Shown here piece after piece: positions 16,801 through 23,917 of a stretch of DNA of 51,052 nt. The stretch spans positions 1-51,052 of the forward strand of contig JAUWNI010000011.1 of the NCBI GenBank assembly GCA_030612705.1, written 5' to 3'. The notes below the pieces were generated by a model, which searched no databases, was not told the origin of the DNA, and saw nothing but the letters and a program-made list of their open reading frames with translations. Origin of the DNA: Phycisphaerae bacterium. Its GTDB lineage: Bacteria; Planctomycetota; Phycisphaerae; UBA1845; Fen-1342. The position numbers and the translations under genes were made by a program. Numbering within the stretch: the first letter of the stretch is position 1; each line of letters starts with the position of its first letter.

Positions 16801-18035
16801 AGCACCACGACGGCGCCGACCGGGGCCTCGAACGTCAGCGGTTCATCGAGCATCTCGGCGTGCCACCAGTCGTGTTCTGTTGCAATCCTCGGAGTGAGGT
16901 CGCGGACGGCGACGAGCGCGCCGGTGGTAGGAAGTGTCCCCGGGGCGAGGCGCCCGTGACGCTGCTCCAGCCAGCCGGCCAGATCAACCCGCCGTACTTC
17001 GAGCGTTACGGCGGCGAGATTACGCGCCGCGAGTTTGACTTCGACACGCTGACCGATGGAGACCTGGCCGGGTACGTCCAGGATCAATTGCGGCCGCTGG
17101 ATCGCGCGGCGTCGCTGCCGTGCCTGATGCGACAGCTCGCCCAGGTCGGCGGTCCGCACGCGCGCGTAGAGCGCGGACGCGTCCGCCCAGCGCCCGGCCG
17201 CTTCATAATGTTCGGCAAGTGTGAGACAGGCCCGCGCGGTCGTCTTCGTAACTTCCGCGCGGCCCGCTAGTGCTTCGAGCATCGCCGAGCCGTCCGCGAC
17301 ACCATCCTCGGTACTCAACAGATGCCGGGCCAGAATCAACTCGATGCGGGCGACGTCGGTCTCGCGGCCGGGCAGTTCGGCGGCCCGCTGACGCAATTCG
17401 CTGATACGCTCCGCGCGGACGCGGTCGGCCTCGGCACGATTTTCCGGGCGGGGGACGTCCATTTCCGGGACGGTCAGTTCCCATTCCCCGTGCCGCGCCC
17501 AGGCCTCCGCGAGCGCCACCAACGTTTCGGCCAACCGGTCCGTCTGTTTGCGGGCGGCGAACGTCTTGGTGGCCTGATTGAGGTGGTACAGCGCCGTCGC
17601 GGTCGCACTCAGCGAGGTCTGGGCGATGCCATAGGCAAGCTGACACTCTGGCCGCGTCAGCAGCGAGGCGTCCGCCTCGGCCAGTTGCGCCAGCCGCGCC
17701 CGCCCGTCGATCCGGTTGGAGCGGCCGGGCAATCGCATGGTTGCCATGGCGGCCAGGGCGGTGGCTTCGCGACGCAGGCGCGGATCGCGCGTGGCGGAGC
17801 CCAGTTGTTGACAGAGGCGTTGGACTTCGAGGAACTCGTCGGCGTAATAAAGCTCGAAAGCCGCGCCCAACTCCGCCGGCCAGGGCTCCGGCGGGAGCCG
17901 GCCGGCATGTTGAGCCGCCACGGGCGTCGAGCACAACGCCACGCTTGTCAGCACCATGAGCAGCATTCGGCCCCAGGGGTTGGTGGTTACGGAACGCGGA
18001 TTTGCGTTGGTTTCCATTCGATTTCGCCGTGACAA
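13869..18035 (-). CDS. Large secreted alpha-2-macroglobulin-like protein lacking the thioester
   Basis: A 1388-residue exported protein. The TTG at 18035 has GAGGT at suitable spacing; an ATG at 18017 is the alternative and would still leave a signal peptide (LLMVLTSVALCSTPVAAQ). Residues 45-310 are Ala/Leu/Arg-rich helical repeats, TPR-like. Several beta-sandwich domains of the macroglobulin (MG) kind follow. 'FTVPLPTKPGLYRLVIAAQTPDG' and 'GLQLAADVPEQLTLGDRG' (about 1090-1150) resemble the A2M family domain, and the tail 'PVRPGACRFPPPTVRAEDTPVRV' resembles the A2M C-terminus. No CGEQ thioester is present and the thioester domain is missing, so this would be a reduced or non-trapping form. 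Another large envelope beta-domain protein remains possible. No partner gene is adjacent. Confidence 0.6.
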   Translation of the reverse strand: MSRRNRMETNANPRSVTTNPWGRMLLMVLTSVALCSTPVAAQHAGRLPPEPWPAELGAAFELYYADEFLEVQRLCQQLGSATRDPRLRREATALAAMATMRLPGRSNRIDGRARLAQLAEADASLLTRPECQLAYGIAQTSLSATATALYHLNQATKTFAARKQTDRLAETLVALAEAWARHGEWELTVPEMDVPRPENRAEADRVRAERISELRQRAAELPGRETDVARIELILARHLLSTEDGVADGSAMLEALAGRAEVTKTTARACLTLAEHYEAAGRWADASALYARVRTADLGELSHQARQRRRAIQRPQLILDVPGQVSIGQRVEVKLAARNLAAVTLEVRRVDLAGWLEQRHGRLAPGTLPTTGALVAVRDLTPRIATEHDWWHAEMLDEPLTFEAPVGAVVVLAHATDDAGNAVVTKRLVLAGDLQAAVFIGGRHAAIWATRGGQHATAADQTEYEARFWMHGSFVPTKPRFIDGTTVFPLPPEARMLRDKRWVCLVRADDEITLCHGTLPITSDLRRKPAVILVGGPPEARVGEQIHVFGRLLGGSFDATAGQPTQTVELTLLDALDNALDTTTLAVSNAGTFFTRLPITATMANKTLRVAARLDGQTLENVFSALNVRVARADATPLRLSCNLPPWAPPTADTIAGQIEAAYPWGTPASAVYAGTRIQAMRLPTMDPKHAPLYSQAFGRNLRLNSEGKCDYTQPLSAFDLPDGPLAIGLWTEAAGWDGRRCQGSAEMLIGPEPIHLWLRGETDSPRVGEPFHISVNWFDPTGRAAGPRPTLAVWRDGAPLADLQLLPAVSGLRSETWRPTAPGSHELVASLPRIDGKPLTTRDTIQVAARDESDPPDLSPLRCEARFVLRDNRPHVHVRLDGQRRQPLLLLLEAGGPLAARQLPLLDGPTDVFIPLPDRFPAETRLVLATLAQSGIQIVSVMDVRPADDDALTLSLAGTSHAAPGETIELAATCQRGQKPVHDAILTARLVDVLNSGGVPWQPGKGRSDLMLLPGGIQFVSSATVDSSTDADVIIETRELSPQLARAFFGNPTLWIDSQAAGNEPTSFTVPLPTKPGLYRLVIAAQTPDGAFAYETLDLDTRHGLQLAADVPEQLTLGDRGTAVLTITNATLTSVQARVFFDGGPGLHMEEWLARGQNIQSAQSDNKNSLQLTLAPAGTAVLRARVEAAQPGSAVAAFIVETEQGERRATAPYRIHAVHAAPDDALREPVVIRRRLFLLEKDEGPQEDAFEETGLPRDRQPQWIRIEIEPGEYIAPGRSVLVQEEFSLARPLTRVRWEQRLPGNCHTHTGDWSDFQQIGAQRELWLDSLTYGSARLTADQRQIHEYVIVPVRPGACRFPPPTVRAEDTPVRVEIQPSAPRVLVADSN

Positions 18036-18111
18036 AGGTTGTTACCTCGCGGATCCCGGCTATTAATCTCTTACTCGTGAAATCGTGTGCAAATTGGTAA
18101 CGATAGCCGAA

Positions 18112-18256
18112 GGGTTCGGGGTTCGGGGTTCAGGGTTCAGTCAGTAACACCCATTCCCCGTGGCAAAGACTACGGCCGGTGGGGACTCTGGTACCCGTCC
18201 TCCCATTGGGGGGACACCCATTATGCCTCTCCTGAACCCCCAACCCTGAACCCTAT
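18112..18256. repeat. Inverted minisatellite (GGGTTCR units)
   Basis: About four 7-base units (ggttcgg/ggttcag) at 18112-18140 are mirrored by ctgaacccccaaccctgaac at 18233-18252, giving a fold-back of about 145 bases with a short unrelated centre. The unit length matches the 7-base repeat inside mqnC. The remaining bases of this 290-base gap show no gene. Confidence 0.75.
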
Positions 18257-18327
18257 TTGGTTCCGGCTACGCCGAGTTGGGGCTTGCAACGAACATTGTA
18301 CGCGGTCGGGCAAGGGCGCGGGAGCCG

Positions 18328-19287
18328 TCAGCGGGCACGGACGAAGCGGTCGCGCGGGAGACCGGCTTCGGCAAGGACCGGCTCGATCTCGGCAAGGAAG
18401 CGCTTTGCGTCGGTGTAATAACCGGCCGTCGACCGCAGGCTCGGCAGCCGCTCCTTCCAGAAAGCATTGAAGCGTTGCATCATCACTTCGCGCAGATACT
18501 TCGCGAGCATGCTCGCCAGGGCCACGGGCAGATGGTGTTTGTCGGCATCGACGGCGAACTCGATGAACCAGTCGTTGTCGGCGGTGGCCAGACGGTAGCG
18601 GCTGCAACTCTCCGAGACCTCGATGATGTGCAGGTGCCGCTCGGGAAACGCCGCCGCCAGCAATGGGCGGTAGTTAGTCCGGCCGCCGAGCCGATCGACG
18701 CGCACCACCAGGTCCTGACCGCCGGCACGCCGGGCCGCGGACTGGATCAGCCGCAAGACCTGCTCGCTCAAGAGGGCGGCCTTGTTGCGTGTTTTGGCCA
18801 CGCGCTGATTGAAGCGGTCTTCGGTCACGACCTCCGCCAACATGCCGCTACAGACCACGCCCGCCTCGGTCATGGTTCGTTTCAGACGCTCGGCGACGGT
18901 TTGGTATTTTGATTGCGCGCGATCGGTCGGCAGCGGCAGATTGAGATCGCGGTACCAGGGAAGAGCATTGGCCTCGGGAGGCCGTACGCCGAGCTCCGTC
19001 AGCAGAGTGTCGAACGTCGCGAGGTTCATCCCGGCGGCGTGGGCGAACGCGAGGACCGAACGTTCGAGCGTGCCGATGCCCTTCTTGCGGCTGTAGACGG
19101 CTTTCGAGTCGTTCACCGCCAGACGCCACTGGCCGCGCCGGACCGAACGTCTGACGCAATCCTGGAGTAACTGCCAATAATCAGCTTTGACGAGTTGAGG
19201 CTGGATGTTCCAGAGCGTCGCCCCGACCACCAGCGGGCCGAGCGTCGGGCCGTAACCGGCCTCGTCGATGCCGGCGACCAGCAGCAC
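18328..19287 (-). CDS. Ribonuclease HII-family protein, long variant
   Basis: A 319-residue protein opening with GIDEAGYGPTLGPLVVGA (6-23), the RNase HII signature with catalytic Asp8 and Glu9. NDSKAVYS (about 79-86) matches the family DSK motif, and 'ASMLAKYLREVMMQRF' near residue 265 matches the C-terminal conserved helix (usually S.IAK..RD). It is about 100 residues longer than typical RnhB, with an insertion in the middle, so it is a divergent family member. The expected role is cleavage of the RNA strand in RNA-DNA hybrids and removal of misincorporated ribonucleotides. It starts with GTG at 19287, one base after the mlaE-like stop, and is the last gene of a five-gene leftward operon. 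Confidence 0.72.
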   Translation of the reverse strand: MLLVAGIDEAGYGPTLGPLVVGATLWNIQPQLVKADYWQLLQDCVRRSVRRGQWRLAVNDSKAVYSRKKGIGTLERSVLAFAHAAGMNLATFDTLLTELGVRPPEANALPWYRDLNLPLPTDRAQSKYQTVAERLKRTMTEAGVVCSGMLAEVVTEDRFNQRVAKTRNKAALLSEQVLRLIQSAARRAGGQDLVVRVDRLGGRTNYRPLLAAAFPERHLHIIEVSESCSRYRLATADNDWFIEFAVDADKHHLPVALASMLAKYLREVMMQRFNAFWKERLPSLRSTAGYYTDAKRFLAEIEPVLAEAGLPRDRFVRAR

Positions 19288-19288
19288 C

Positions 19289-20146
19289 CTACCACTCCAG
19301 TACGTAGAAGACCGCCGTGAAAATGCAGTCGGCCCCGATCAACATGACGATGCTCTTGACGACGGTGGTGGTCGTGGCCCGACCGACGCCCTCGGCGCCG
19401 CCGCGAACGTTCAGACCTTCGTAACAGGCCAGCGTGGCAATGATCGTGCCGAAGACGATCGACTTGGACAGCCCGGTCAGGTAGTCAGCCAGCCCGATCG
19501 CCTCGGCGGTCAGGTCGATGTAGGTTTGCGGGCCGATGTCGAGCACGTACACGCCGGTCAGGAAGCCGCCGAAGACGCCGACGACATCCGCCAGCGCGGT
19601 TAGCCCGATCATCATAATCGCGGTGGAGATAACGCGCGGAACGACCAGAAAGCGGATCGGATCGAGGGCGTGCGCCCGCAGGGCTTTGATCTCCTCGCCT
19701 TCGACCATCGCGCCTAGTTCGGCGGCGATCGACGCGCCCGCGAAACCGCTCAGCAGAATCGCCGTGATCAACGGTCCTAGTTCGCGAAAGACGGCGATCG
19801 CGACGACCGTCGCGGTCTGTTCGAGCTGCCCGTAAAGCTCGAGCGTCGGGGCCAGGTTGAGTGCGAGAATGATGCCGATGAACACCTGCACGAGTATTAC
19901 GATCGGGATGCTGCGCACGCCGAAACGAAAGCTCTGCGCCGAGAAGGTTTGCAGCCGGATGCGGGCGCCGCGGTTGACCATGGCCCGGGCGGAACGTTGT
20001 CCGATGCTGCCGAGCAGCCCGGTCAGTCCGCCGACGTAGACCACGGCGTTGACCAGACCGGCCAGCGCCTCCCGCGCGCCGCCGCCGATCGCGATCGGTA
20101 ATCGTTGCCAGCGGGGGGGCGGTGATGAGTGCGGCGAGGCGTTCAT
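19289..20146 (-). CDS. mlaE: MlaE-family ABC transporter permease
   Basis: A 285-residue inner-membrane protein with five or six hydrophobic segments. The family-typical central block is present: FRELGPLITAILLSGFAGA and SIAAELGAMVEGEEIKALRA, followed by 'DPIRFLVVPRVISTAIMM'. In Gram-negative bacteria this permease works with an ATPase (MlaF), an MCE-domain protein (MlaD) and a STAS protein (MlaB) to move phospholipids between membranes. Here the STAS gene directly precedes it with a 4-base overlap, but no ATPase or MCE gene is next to it, so those subunits must be elsewhere. Confidence 0.88.
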   Translation of the reverse strand: MNASPHSSPPPRWQRLPIAIGGGAREALAGLVNAVVYVGGLTGLLGSIGQRSARAMVNRGARIRLQTFSAQSFRFGVRSIPIVILVQVFIGIILALNLAPTLELYGQLEQTATVVAIAVFRELGPLITAILLSGFAGASIAAELGAMVEGEEIKALRAHALDPIRFLVVPRVISTAIMMIGLTALADVVGVFGGFLTGVYVLDIGPQTYIDLTAEAIGLADYLTGLSKSIVFGTIIATLACYEGLNVRGGAEGVGRATTTTVVKSIVMLIGADCIFTAVFYVLEW

Positions 20147-20493
20147 GCCTCCCGAGCCTCGTCAATCGTGTTTGTAATCGTGAAGAACTTGTCGAGCCTG
20201 GTGATCTCGAAGAGGCTGCGAACGCGGGTCTGTAAACCGACCAGCACGACCTCGCTTTTATAGCGCATGGTTCGGCGTTTGAGCTCGACGATCGTGCCGA
20301 CGCCGGAGGAGTCGACGTAACTCACTCCGGAGAGGTCGAGGATGATGCGGTTTGGCTTTTCGTCGATCAGCTCGAGGAACGTACCGCGCAGTTGCGGGGA
20401 GGTTCGCAGATCGATTTCCCCGCTGAGGTACAGGATGGTGGCGTCAGACTCGCGCTGGGCGCGCACGTCAAGGTTGTGGCCTTCTTCGCTCAT
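20143..20493 (-). CDS. STAS-domain protein (anti-anti-sigma factor or MlaB-like)
   Basis: A 116-residue single STAS domain. LSGEIDLRTSPQLR (23-36) is the usual strand-helix start, and YVDSSGVGTI (59-68) contains the phosphorylatable Ser62 of SpoIIAA/RsbV proteins. It overlaps the upstream HATPase gene and the downstream mlaE-like gene by four bases each. Two readings are possible: RsbV-like antagonist of the adjacent HATPase kinase in a partner switch, or MlaB-like subunit of the transporter. The intact phospho-acceptor Ser and adjacent kinase favour the first, the mlaE overlap the second. A GAF-SpoIIE phosphatase at 30.5 kb could dephosphorylate it. Confidence 0.88.
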   Translation of the reverse strand: MSEEGHNLDVRAQRESDATILYLSGEIDLRTSPQLRGTFLELIDEKPNRIILDLSGVSYVDSSGVGTIVELKRRTMRYKSEVVLVGLQTRVRSLFEITRLDKFFTITNTIDEAREA

Positions 20494-20957
20494 GGTTTCC
20501 CGATTTGCCGGTCATACGTGTCGGTATTGGGTTGCTGGTACTTTCGCATAACGAGTTGCATTCCGCCACCCGGTGCGTGGGAGTATTTGGCCGAGGCCAT
20601 CACGCTACGGATGATATGGACGCCCAGCCCGCCGGGCCGGAGATCGTTGAGGTCGCGTCCGCAGATTCTGTCGGGCGGCACCTGCTTGCCGTAATCGCGG
20701 ATTGCCACCTCGATTCCCTCGCCTTCGATCGGGTCGTGGAGGGCCCGGGCGACGAAGTCGATCTTGTGACCCGCCTCTCCGTTGTAACCGTGACGAATCA
20801 CGTTGCTGAGGGCCTCGTCGATGGCGAGGACGATGTCGGCGATCTGGTTATCGCCCCAGCCGTGCTCCCTGGTCCAGGCGCGAATTTCGTCGCGGACGTT
20901 GGGCAACTCCGCCGCGTCACTGGTGACATTTAGATTTAGCACGTCCCGTCCGCTCAT
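20490..20957 (-). CDS. RsbW/SpoIIAB-like HATPase (anti-sigma kinase)
   Basis: A 155-residue GHKL ATP-binding domain. The N box is IDEALSNVIRHGY (46-58, Glu48 and Asn52), G1 is IRDYGK (86-91) and G2 is GGLGVHII (109-116). There is no sensor or dimerisation domain, so it is of the serine-kinase anti-sigma class rather than a histidine kinase. In the known systems it binds either a sigma factor or the STAS partner, which it phosphorylates. The ATG at 20957 overlaps the TGA of the upstream lipoprotein gene; the longer open frame further upstream is a shadow. No sigma factor gene is nearby. Confidence 0.88.
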   Translation of the reverse strand: MSGRDVLNLNVTSDAAELPNVRDEIRAWTREHGWGDNQIADIVLAIDEALSNVIRHGYNGEAGHKIDFVARALHDPIEGEGIEVAIRDYGKQVPPDRICGRDLNDLRPGGLGVHIIRSVMASAKYSHAPGGGMQLVMRKYQQPNTDTYDRQIGKP

Positions 20958-21391
20958 GGCGTTGCTTCTTCGCTCCCATCGGATGCTGATGCAGTCGTTG
21001 CGCTCTGCCCGTCGGTTTGTGGCGACGAGGTTTGCACGGTGACCTCGCCGTGTTGGCGGGCCTGACGCCAGCGCGCGATTGCCGCGGCCCGTTCCGGGTC
21101 CGGGTGGTAATAACGGTATCCGTAGTCCTCGCCGCAGAGCCGCTCGAGCGCGAGGATCGTATACATCCGCACGCCGCGATCGTGGTCGTCGAGCAACTCG
21201 ATCAGCAGATCGACCGCCTCGGCGTCGCCCGCTTCGGCACAGGCAACCACGGCCCGCACGCGGTCGAGCGGATAAGGCGAAGTGATCTGATCGCGACTGG
21301 TCCCGGATGATTGGCATCCGAACAGCCACACCATCCCGATCAGCGCCAAGCCCGGCCGAAGGATGGTTGCGGATACATTCACACAGTGCAT
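20954..21391 (-). CDS. Small lipoprotein with HEAT-like repeat
   Basis: A 145-residue exported protein. The N-terminus MHCVNVSATILRPGLALIGMVWLFGC is a lipoprotein signal peptide with lipobox LFGC. The mature part has a HEAT-like helical pair (DRVRAVVACAEAGDAEAVDLLIELLDDHDRGVRMYTILALERL), then a Ser/Thr/Gln-rich tail. Function unknown; it heads the operon of HATPase, STAS, MlaE and RNase HII genes and might present an envelope signal to the switch. A perfect TATAAT ends only 6 bases before the ATG, so the message may be leaderless. An in-frame start 66 bases upstream would place the promoter inside the gene and is not preferred. Confidence 0.7.
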   Translation of the reverse strand: MHCVNVSATILRPGLALIGMVWLFGCQSSGTSRDQITSPYPLDRVRAVVACAEAGDAEAVDLLIELLDDHDRGVRMYTILALERLCGEDYGYRYYHPDPERAAAIARWRQARQHGEVTVQTSSPQTDGQSATTASASDGSEEATP

Positions 21392-21397
21392 GCCGCG

Positions 21398-21425
21398 ATT
21401 ATAGGGAATTGTGGCGAGCAACCAA
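21398..21425 (-). promoter_or_regulatory. Putative sigma-70-type promoter giving a leaderless mRNA
   Basis: Reading leftward, TTGGTT (21425-21420), a 16-base spacer and TATAAT (21403-21398) precede the lipoprotein ATG (21391) by six bases. Transcription would start at or next to the ATG, and there is no Shine-Dalgarno sequence. Confidence 0.5.
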
Positions 21426-21460
21426 CCTTCCGGAGCGTCGAGTCTTCGTAATTCCACTAG

Positions 21461-21529
21461 AGTGCTCAGTCAGTGTTGCTTTGATGGGTTCAACCCGAGG
21501 AGCCGCGGACTAAAGTCCGCGGCTCTTCG
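21461..21529. repeat. Dispersed repeat R1 with perfect palindrome
   Basis: agtgctcagtcagtgttgct followed by a 'gaggagccgcggac' arm; the centre agccgcggactaaagtccgcggct is a perfect hairpin. An inverted copy interrupted by another repeat lies at 31764-31893. Confidence 0.85.
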
Positions 21530-21608
21530 ATTATTGTTGCCCTCTTTAAGTATTATCACGGCCTCGAATGAAACACTACCCATCAAATCAACCTGGACAA
21601 AGCACTCG

Positions 21609-22271
21609 TCAGGCCTCCGGCAGTTCCAGCAATTCGTCGGCGGGAAGGTCGGCGATCGCGGGTTTGATACGGTGCGCGCGTCCAACCCGCTCGGCCGGTC
21701 CGATCCCGACCACGCGCATTCCCGCCGCCCGCGCCGCCGCGACACCGCTCGCCGCGTCCTCCACCACCACACACCGCGCCGGTGGAACGCCGAGCCGCTC
21801 GGCCGCCTCCAGGAAGACCCGCGGGTTGGGCTTCGAATTCGGCACGTCGTTGCCGTCCACCAGCACATCGAGCAGCGGGCGGATCTGCAGTCGGTCGAGG
21901 ACCGCTTCCGCGTTCCTGCTCGACGATGCCACCGCGATGAGAATTCCGCGCCGCCGCAGCTCGTTCAACAATTCGCCCGCGCCCGGCAACAGATCAGCGG
22001 GCGTCATTTTCATCGCGCGCGAAAGATAGTCGTCGTTTTTCCGCCGGGCGATCTCCGCCTTTTGCTCAGCGGTGAACTCGCTCGATTTATCGCCGAGGAT
22101 CGTTTCCAGGCTCTCGGTCCGGCTTAGTCCGCGCAGGGCTTCATTCCTTTGGCGGTCGAAGGGGATCCCCATCTCGTCCATCAACCACTGCCAACTCTGG
22201 TAGTGCAATTCGGCCGTGTCGGTCAGGACGCCGTCGAGATCGAAGATGACTGCTTGTGTTGGTTGGCTCAT
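21609..22271 (-). CDS. HAD-superfamily beta-phosphoglucomutase-like hydrolase
   Basis: A 220-residue cytoplasmic enzyme. Motif I FDLDGVLTDTAELH (10-23) carries nucleophile Asp11 and Asp13. The cap helix has the 'LRGLSRTESLETIL' segment typical of beta-phosphoglucomutases. Motif II is VASSSRN, the conserved Lys is in SKPNPRVFLEAAERLG, and motif IV is VVEDAASGVAAARAAGM. It probably interconverts beta-glucose-1-phosphate and glucose-6-phosphate, consistent with maltose or trehalose phosphorolysis, but a related sugar-phosphate phosphatase activity cannot be excluded. It lies 17 bases downstream of the symporter gene on the same strand and is probably cotranscribed with it. Confidence 0.85.
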   Translation of the reverse strand: MSQPTQAVIFDLDGVLTDTAELHYQSWQWLMDEMGIPFDRQRNEALRGLSRTESLETILGDKSSEFTAEQKAEIARRKNDDYLSRAMKMTPADLLPGAGELLNELRRRGILIAVASSSRNAEAVLDRLQIRPLLDVLVDGNDVPNSKPNPRVFLEAAERLGVPPARCVVVEDAASGVAAARAAGMRVVGIGPAERVGRAHRIKPAIADLPADELLELPEA

Positions 22272-22288
22272 GGCTTACGTGTCGGATC

Positions 22289-23842
22289 CTATTCTCTCGT
22301 CGCGGCCGGATACTCGTCGATGGCGACGGGCGATTCACCTGGTTCTGCTTTATCGGGGACCAACAGGCTGATGATCACATTCCAGCCGAACGCGACAATA
22401 AACGCCAACGGCAGGTTGTACACCTCGACGCCCGTTTCCTTGGCGTCATAAACGCTCGGCCAGATGATCGCCAGCAGAAAACCGATCAGCATACCGACCA
22501 AACACCCGGCGTACGAGGCCCGCTTCCACAGCAGAAGCAGGATAACCTGTGGCCCGAACGCGGCGCCAAGGATCGCCCAGCCGTAAGTCAGGACGTACTC
22601 GTATACGCGGACTTCCCGGTCGATCACCATCAGGACCGCCGCCACACCCAGCACGAGCACGGTGATCCGATTCACGAGCAGGTGCGAAGTCTTGCCGCCG
22701 CGGTCGATAACGCGGGCGTAGAGGTCGTTCGCGCCGGCGCTGGCGGCGACGACAAGCTGGCTGTCGGCGGTCGAGCAGATCGCCGCCAGGACGGCGGCCA
22801 GCACCATCCCCGAAAGCACACCCGGCAGCATGTGCATCGCGGACAGCACCAGGCCCAGTTCGCCGTAGATGTCCGGGTTTTCGAGCATCTGCTGACCCCA
22901 GGCGGCACCGGCCTGCGTCATTGCCCGGGCCATCAGGCCGATGGTGACGGCGCCCCAGTAGACCATCAATCCCCAGAAGAACGAGACCACGCCGGCCAGG
23001 CGCGCTTCCTTGCGATCCTTGAGTGCCAGGAAGCGCACCAACACGTGCGGCTGGCCGGGATAGCCGAAGTTGATCCCGAGCGCGCCGGATCCGAGCAGAA
23101 AGCCGATGAACGCGATGGCGCCGACGTTGGGGGTGAAGTCGAGCAGTTCCGGGTTGAGCGTCCGCAACTCGCCGGTGATAAACGTGTAGCCGCCCTCGAT
23201 CGCCAGCAGGTAAACCGGAAAGATTACCAGCGTGCCGACCATCAGCAGGGCTTGCAGAAAGTCGGTCCAGCAGACCGCCCGGAAGCCGCCGGTGATCGTA
23301 TAAATCAGCACGATCGCCGCCCCGATCAGTACGCCCCACTTGTAGTTGAGCACGGTAAAGCTGGCTTCGAAGGCTTTGCCGGCGGCGGCAAACTGCGCCG
23401 CGATGTAAAGGAACATCGCCACCAGAATGACGATCACGGAAAGCGTCCGGATCAGCGGCAGCCGCTCCTTGAAATTGAACGCGAAGAAATCCGGCAACGT
23501 CAGCGCGCCGAGCGCGCGGGCGCGGTCGTTCATCCGGCCGGCGACGACGAACCAGTTGAACAGAAAGCCGAGCAGGCATCCGGGGATGATCCAGTAGGCT
23601 TTAACGCCTTCGGTGAACGCCCAGCCGACCAGGCCGAGCGTGACCCAGCCGGATTCACTCGACGCCGAGGCCGACAACGCCGCGACCCATCCGTTGAGCG
23701 AGCGGCCGGCCAGGAAGAAGTCTTCGTTGCTTCTGCGCGCGAAGCGGGCCGAGTACAGCCCGATCGCCACGATTGCGAGCGTGTACAAGGTGAACGACAC
23801 CACAACGACGGGCGTGTTGGCGGCGAGCAGCAGTTCCGGCAT
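22289..23842 (-). CDS. Sodium:solute symporter (SSS family, PutP-like)
   Basis: A 517-residue inner-membrane protein with about 13 hydrophobic segments, the normal SSS size. Family landmarks are FFLAGRSLNGWVAALSASAS near residues 42-61 (the SSS signature in TM2), 'YIAAQFAAAGKAFEASF' and 'GGFRAVCWTDFLQALLM' (TM6 region), close to proline transporters. The start is preceded by AAGGGTG. It most likely imports proline or another small organic solute with Na+; the adjacent sugar mutase gene also allows a sugar substrate. The C-terminal tail is short and charged. Confidence 0.87.
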   Translation of the reverse strand: MPELLLAANTPVVVVSFTLYTLAIVAIGLYSARFARRSNEDFFLAGRSLNGWVAALSASASSESGWVTLGLVGWAFTEGVKAYWIIPGCLLGFLFNWFVVAGRMNDRARALGALTLPDFFAFNFKERLPLIRTLSVIVILVAMFLYIAAQFAAAGKAFEASFTVLNYKWGVLIGAAIVLIYTITGGFRAVCWTDFLQALLMVGTLVIFPVYLLAIEGGYTFITGELRTLNPELLDFTPNVGAIAFIGFLLGSGALGINFGYPGQPHVLVRFLALKDRKEARLAGVVSFFWGLMVYWGAVTIGLMARAMTQAGAAWGQQMLENPDIYGELGLVLSAMHMLPGVLSGMVLAAVLAAICSTADSQLVVAASAGANDLYARVIDRGGKTSHLLVNRITVLVLGVAAVLMVIDREVRVYEYVLTYGWAILGAAFGPQVILLLLWKRASYAGCLVGMLIGFLLAIIWPSVYDAKETGVEVYNLPLAFIVAFGWNVIISLLVPDKAEPGESPVAIDEYPAATRE

Positions 23843-23917
23843 TTCGCACCCTTGTTATTACGTGCCGTGAGAAAGACCGAACGAGCCGCCGGCGTGCATT
23901 GAACGTACTCCACAATA

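Noticed and set aside
22256-23902. 548-codon rightward frame antisense to the symporter
   Set aside because: It is very rich in Arg, Gln and Asp and has no signal, whereas the opposite strand encodes a textbook SSS transporter.
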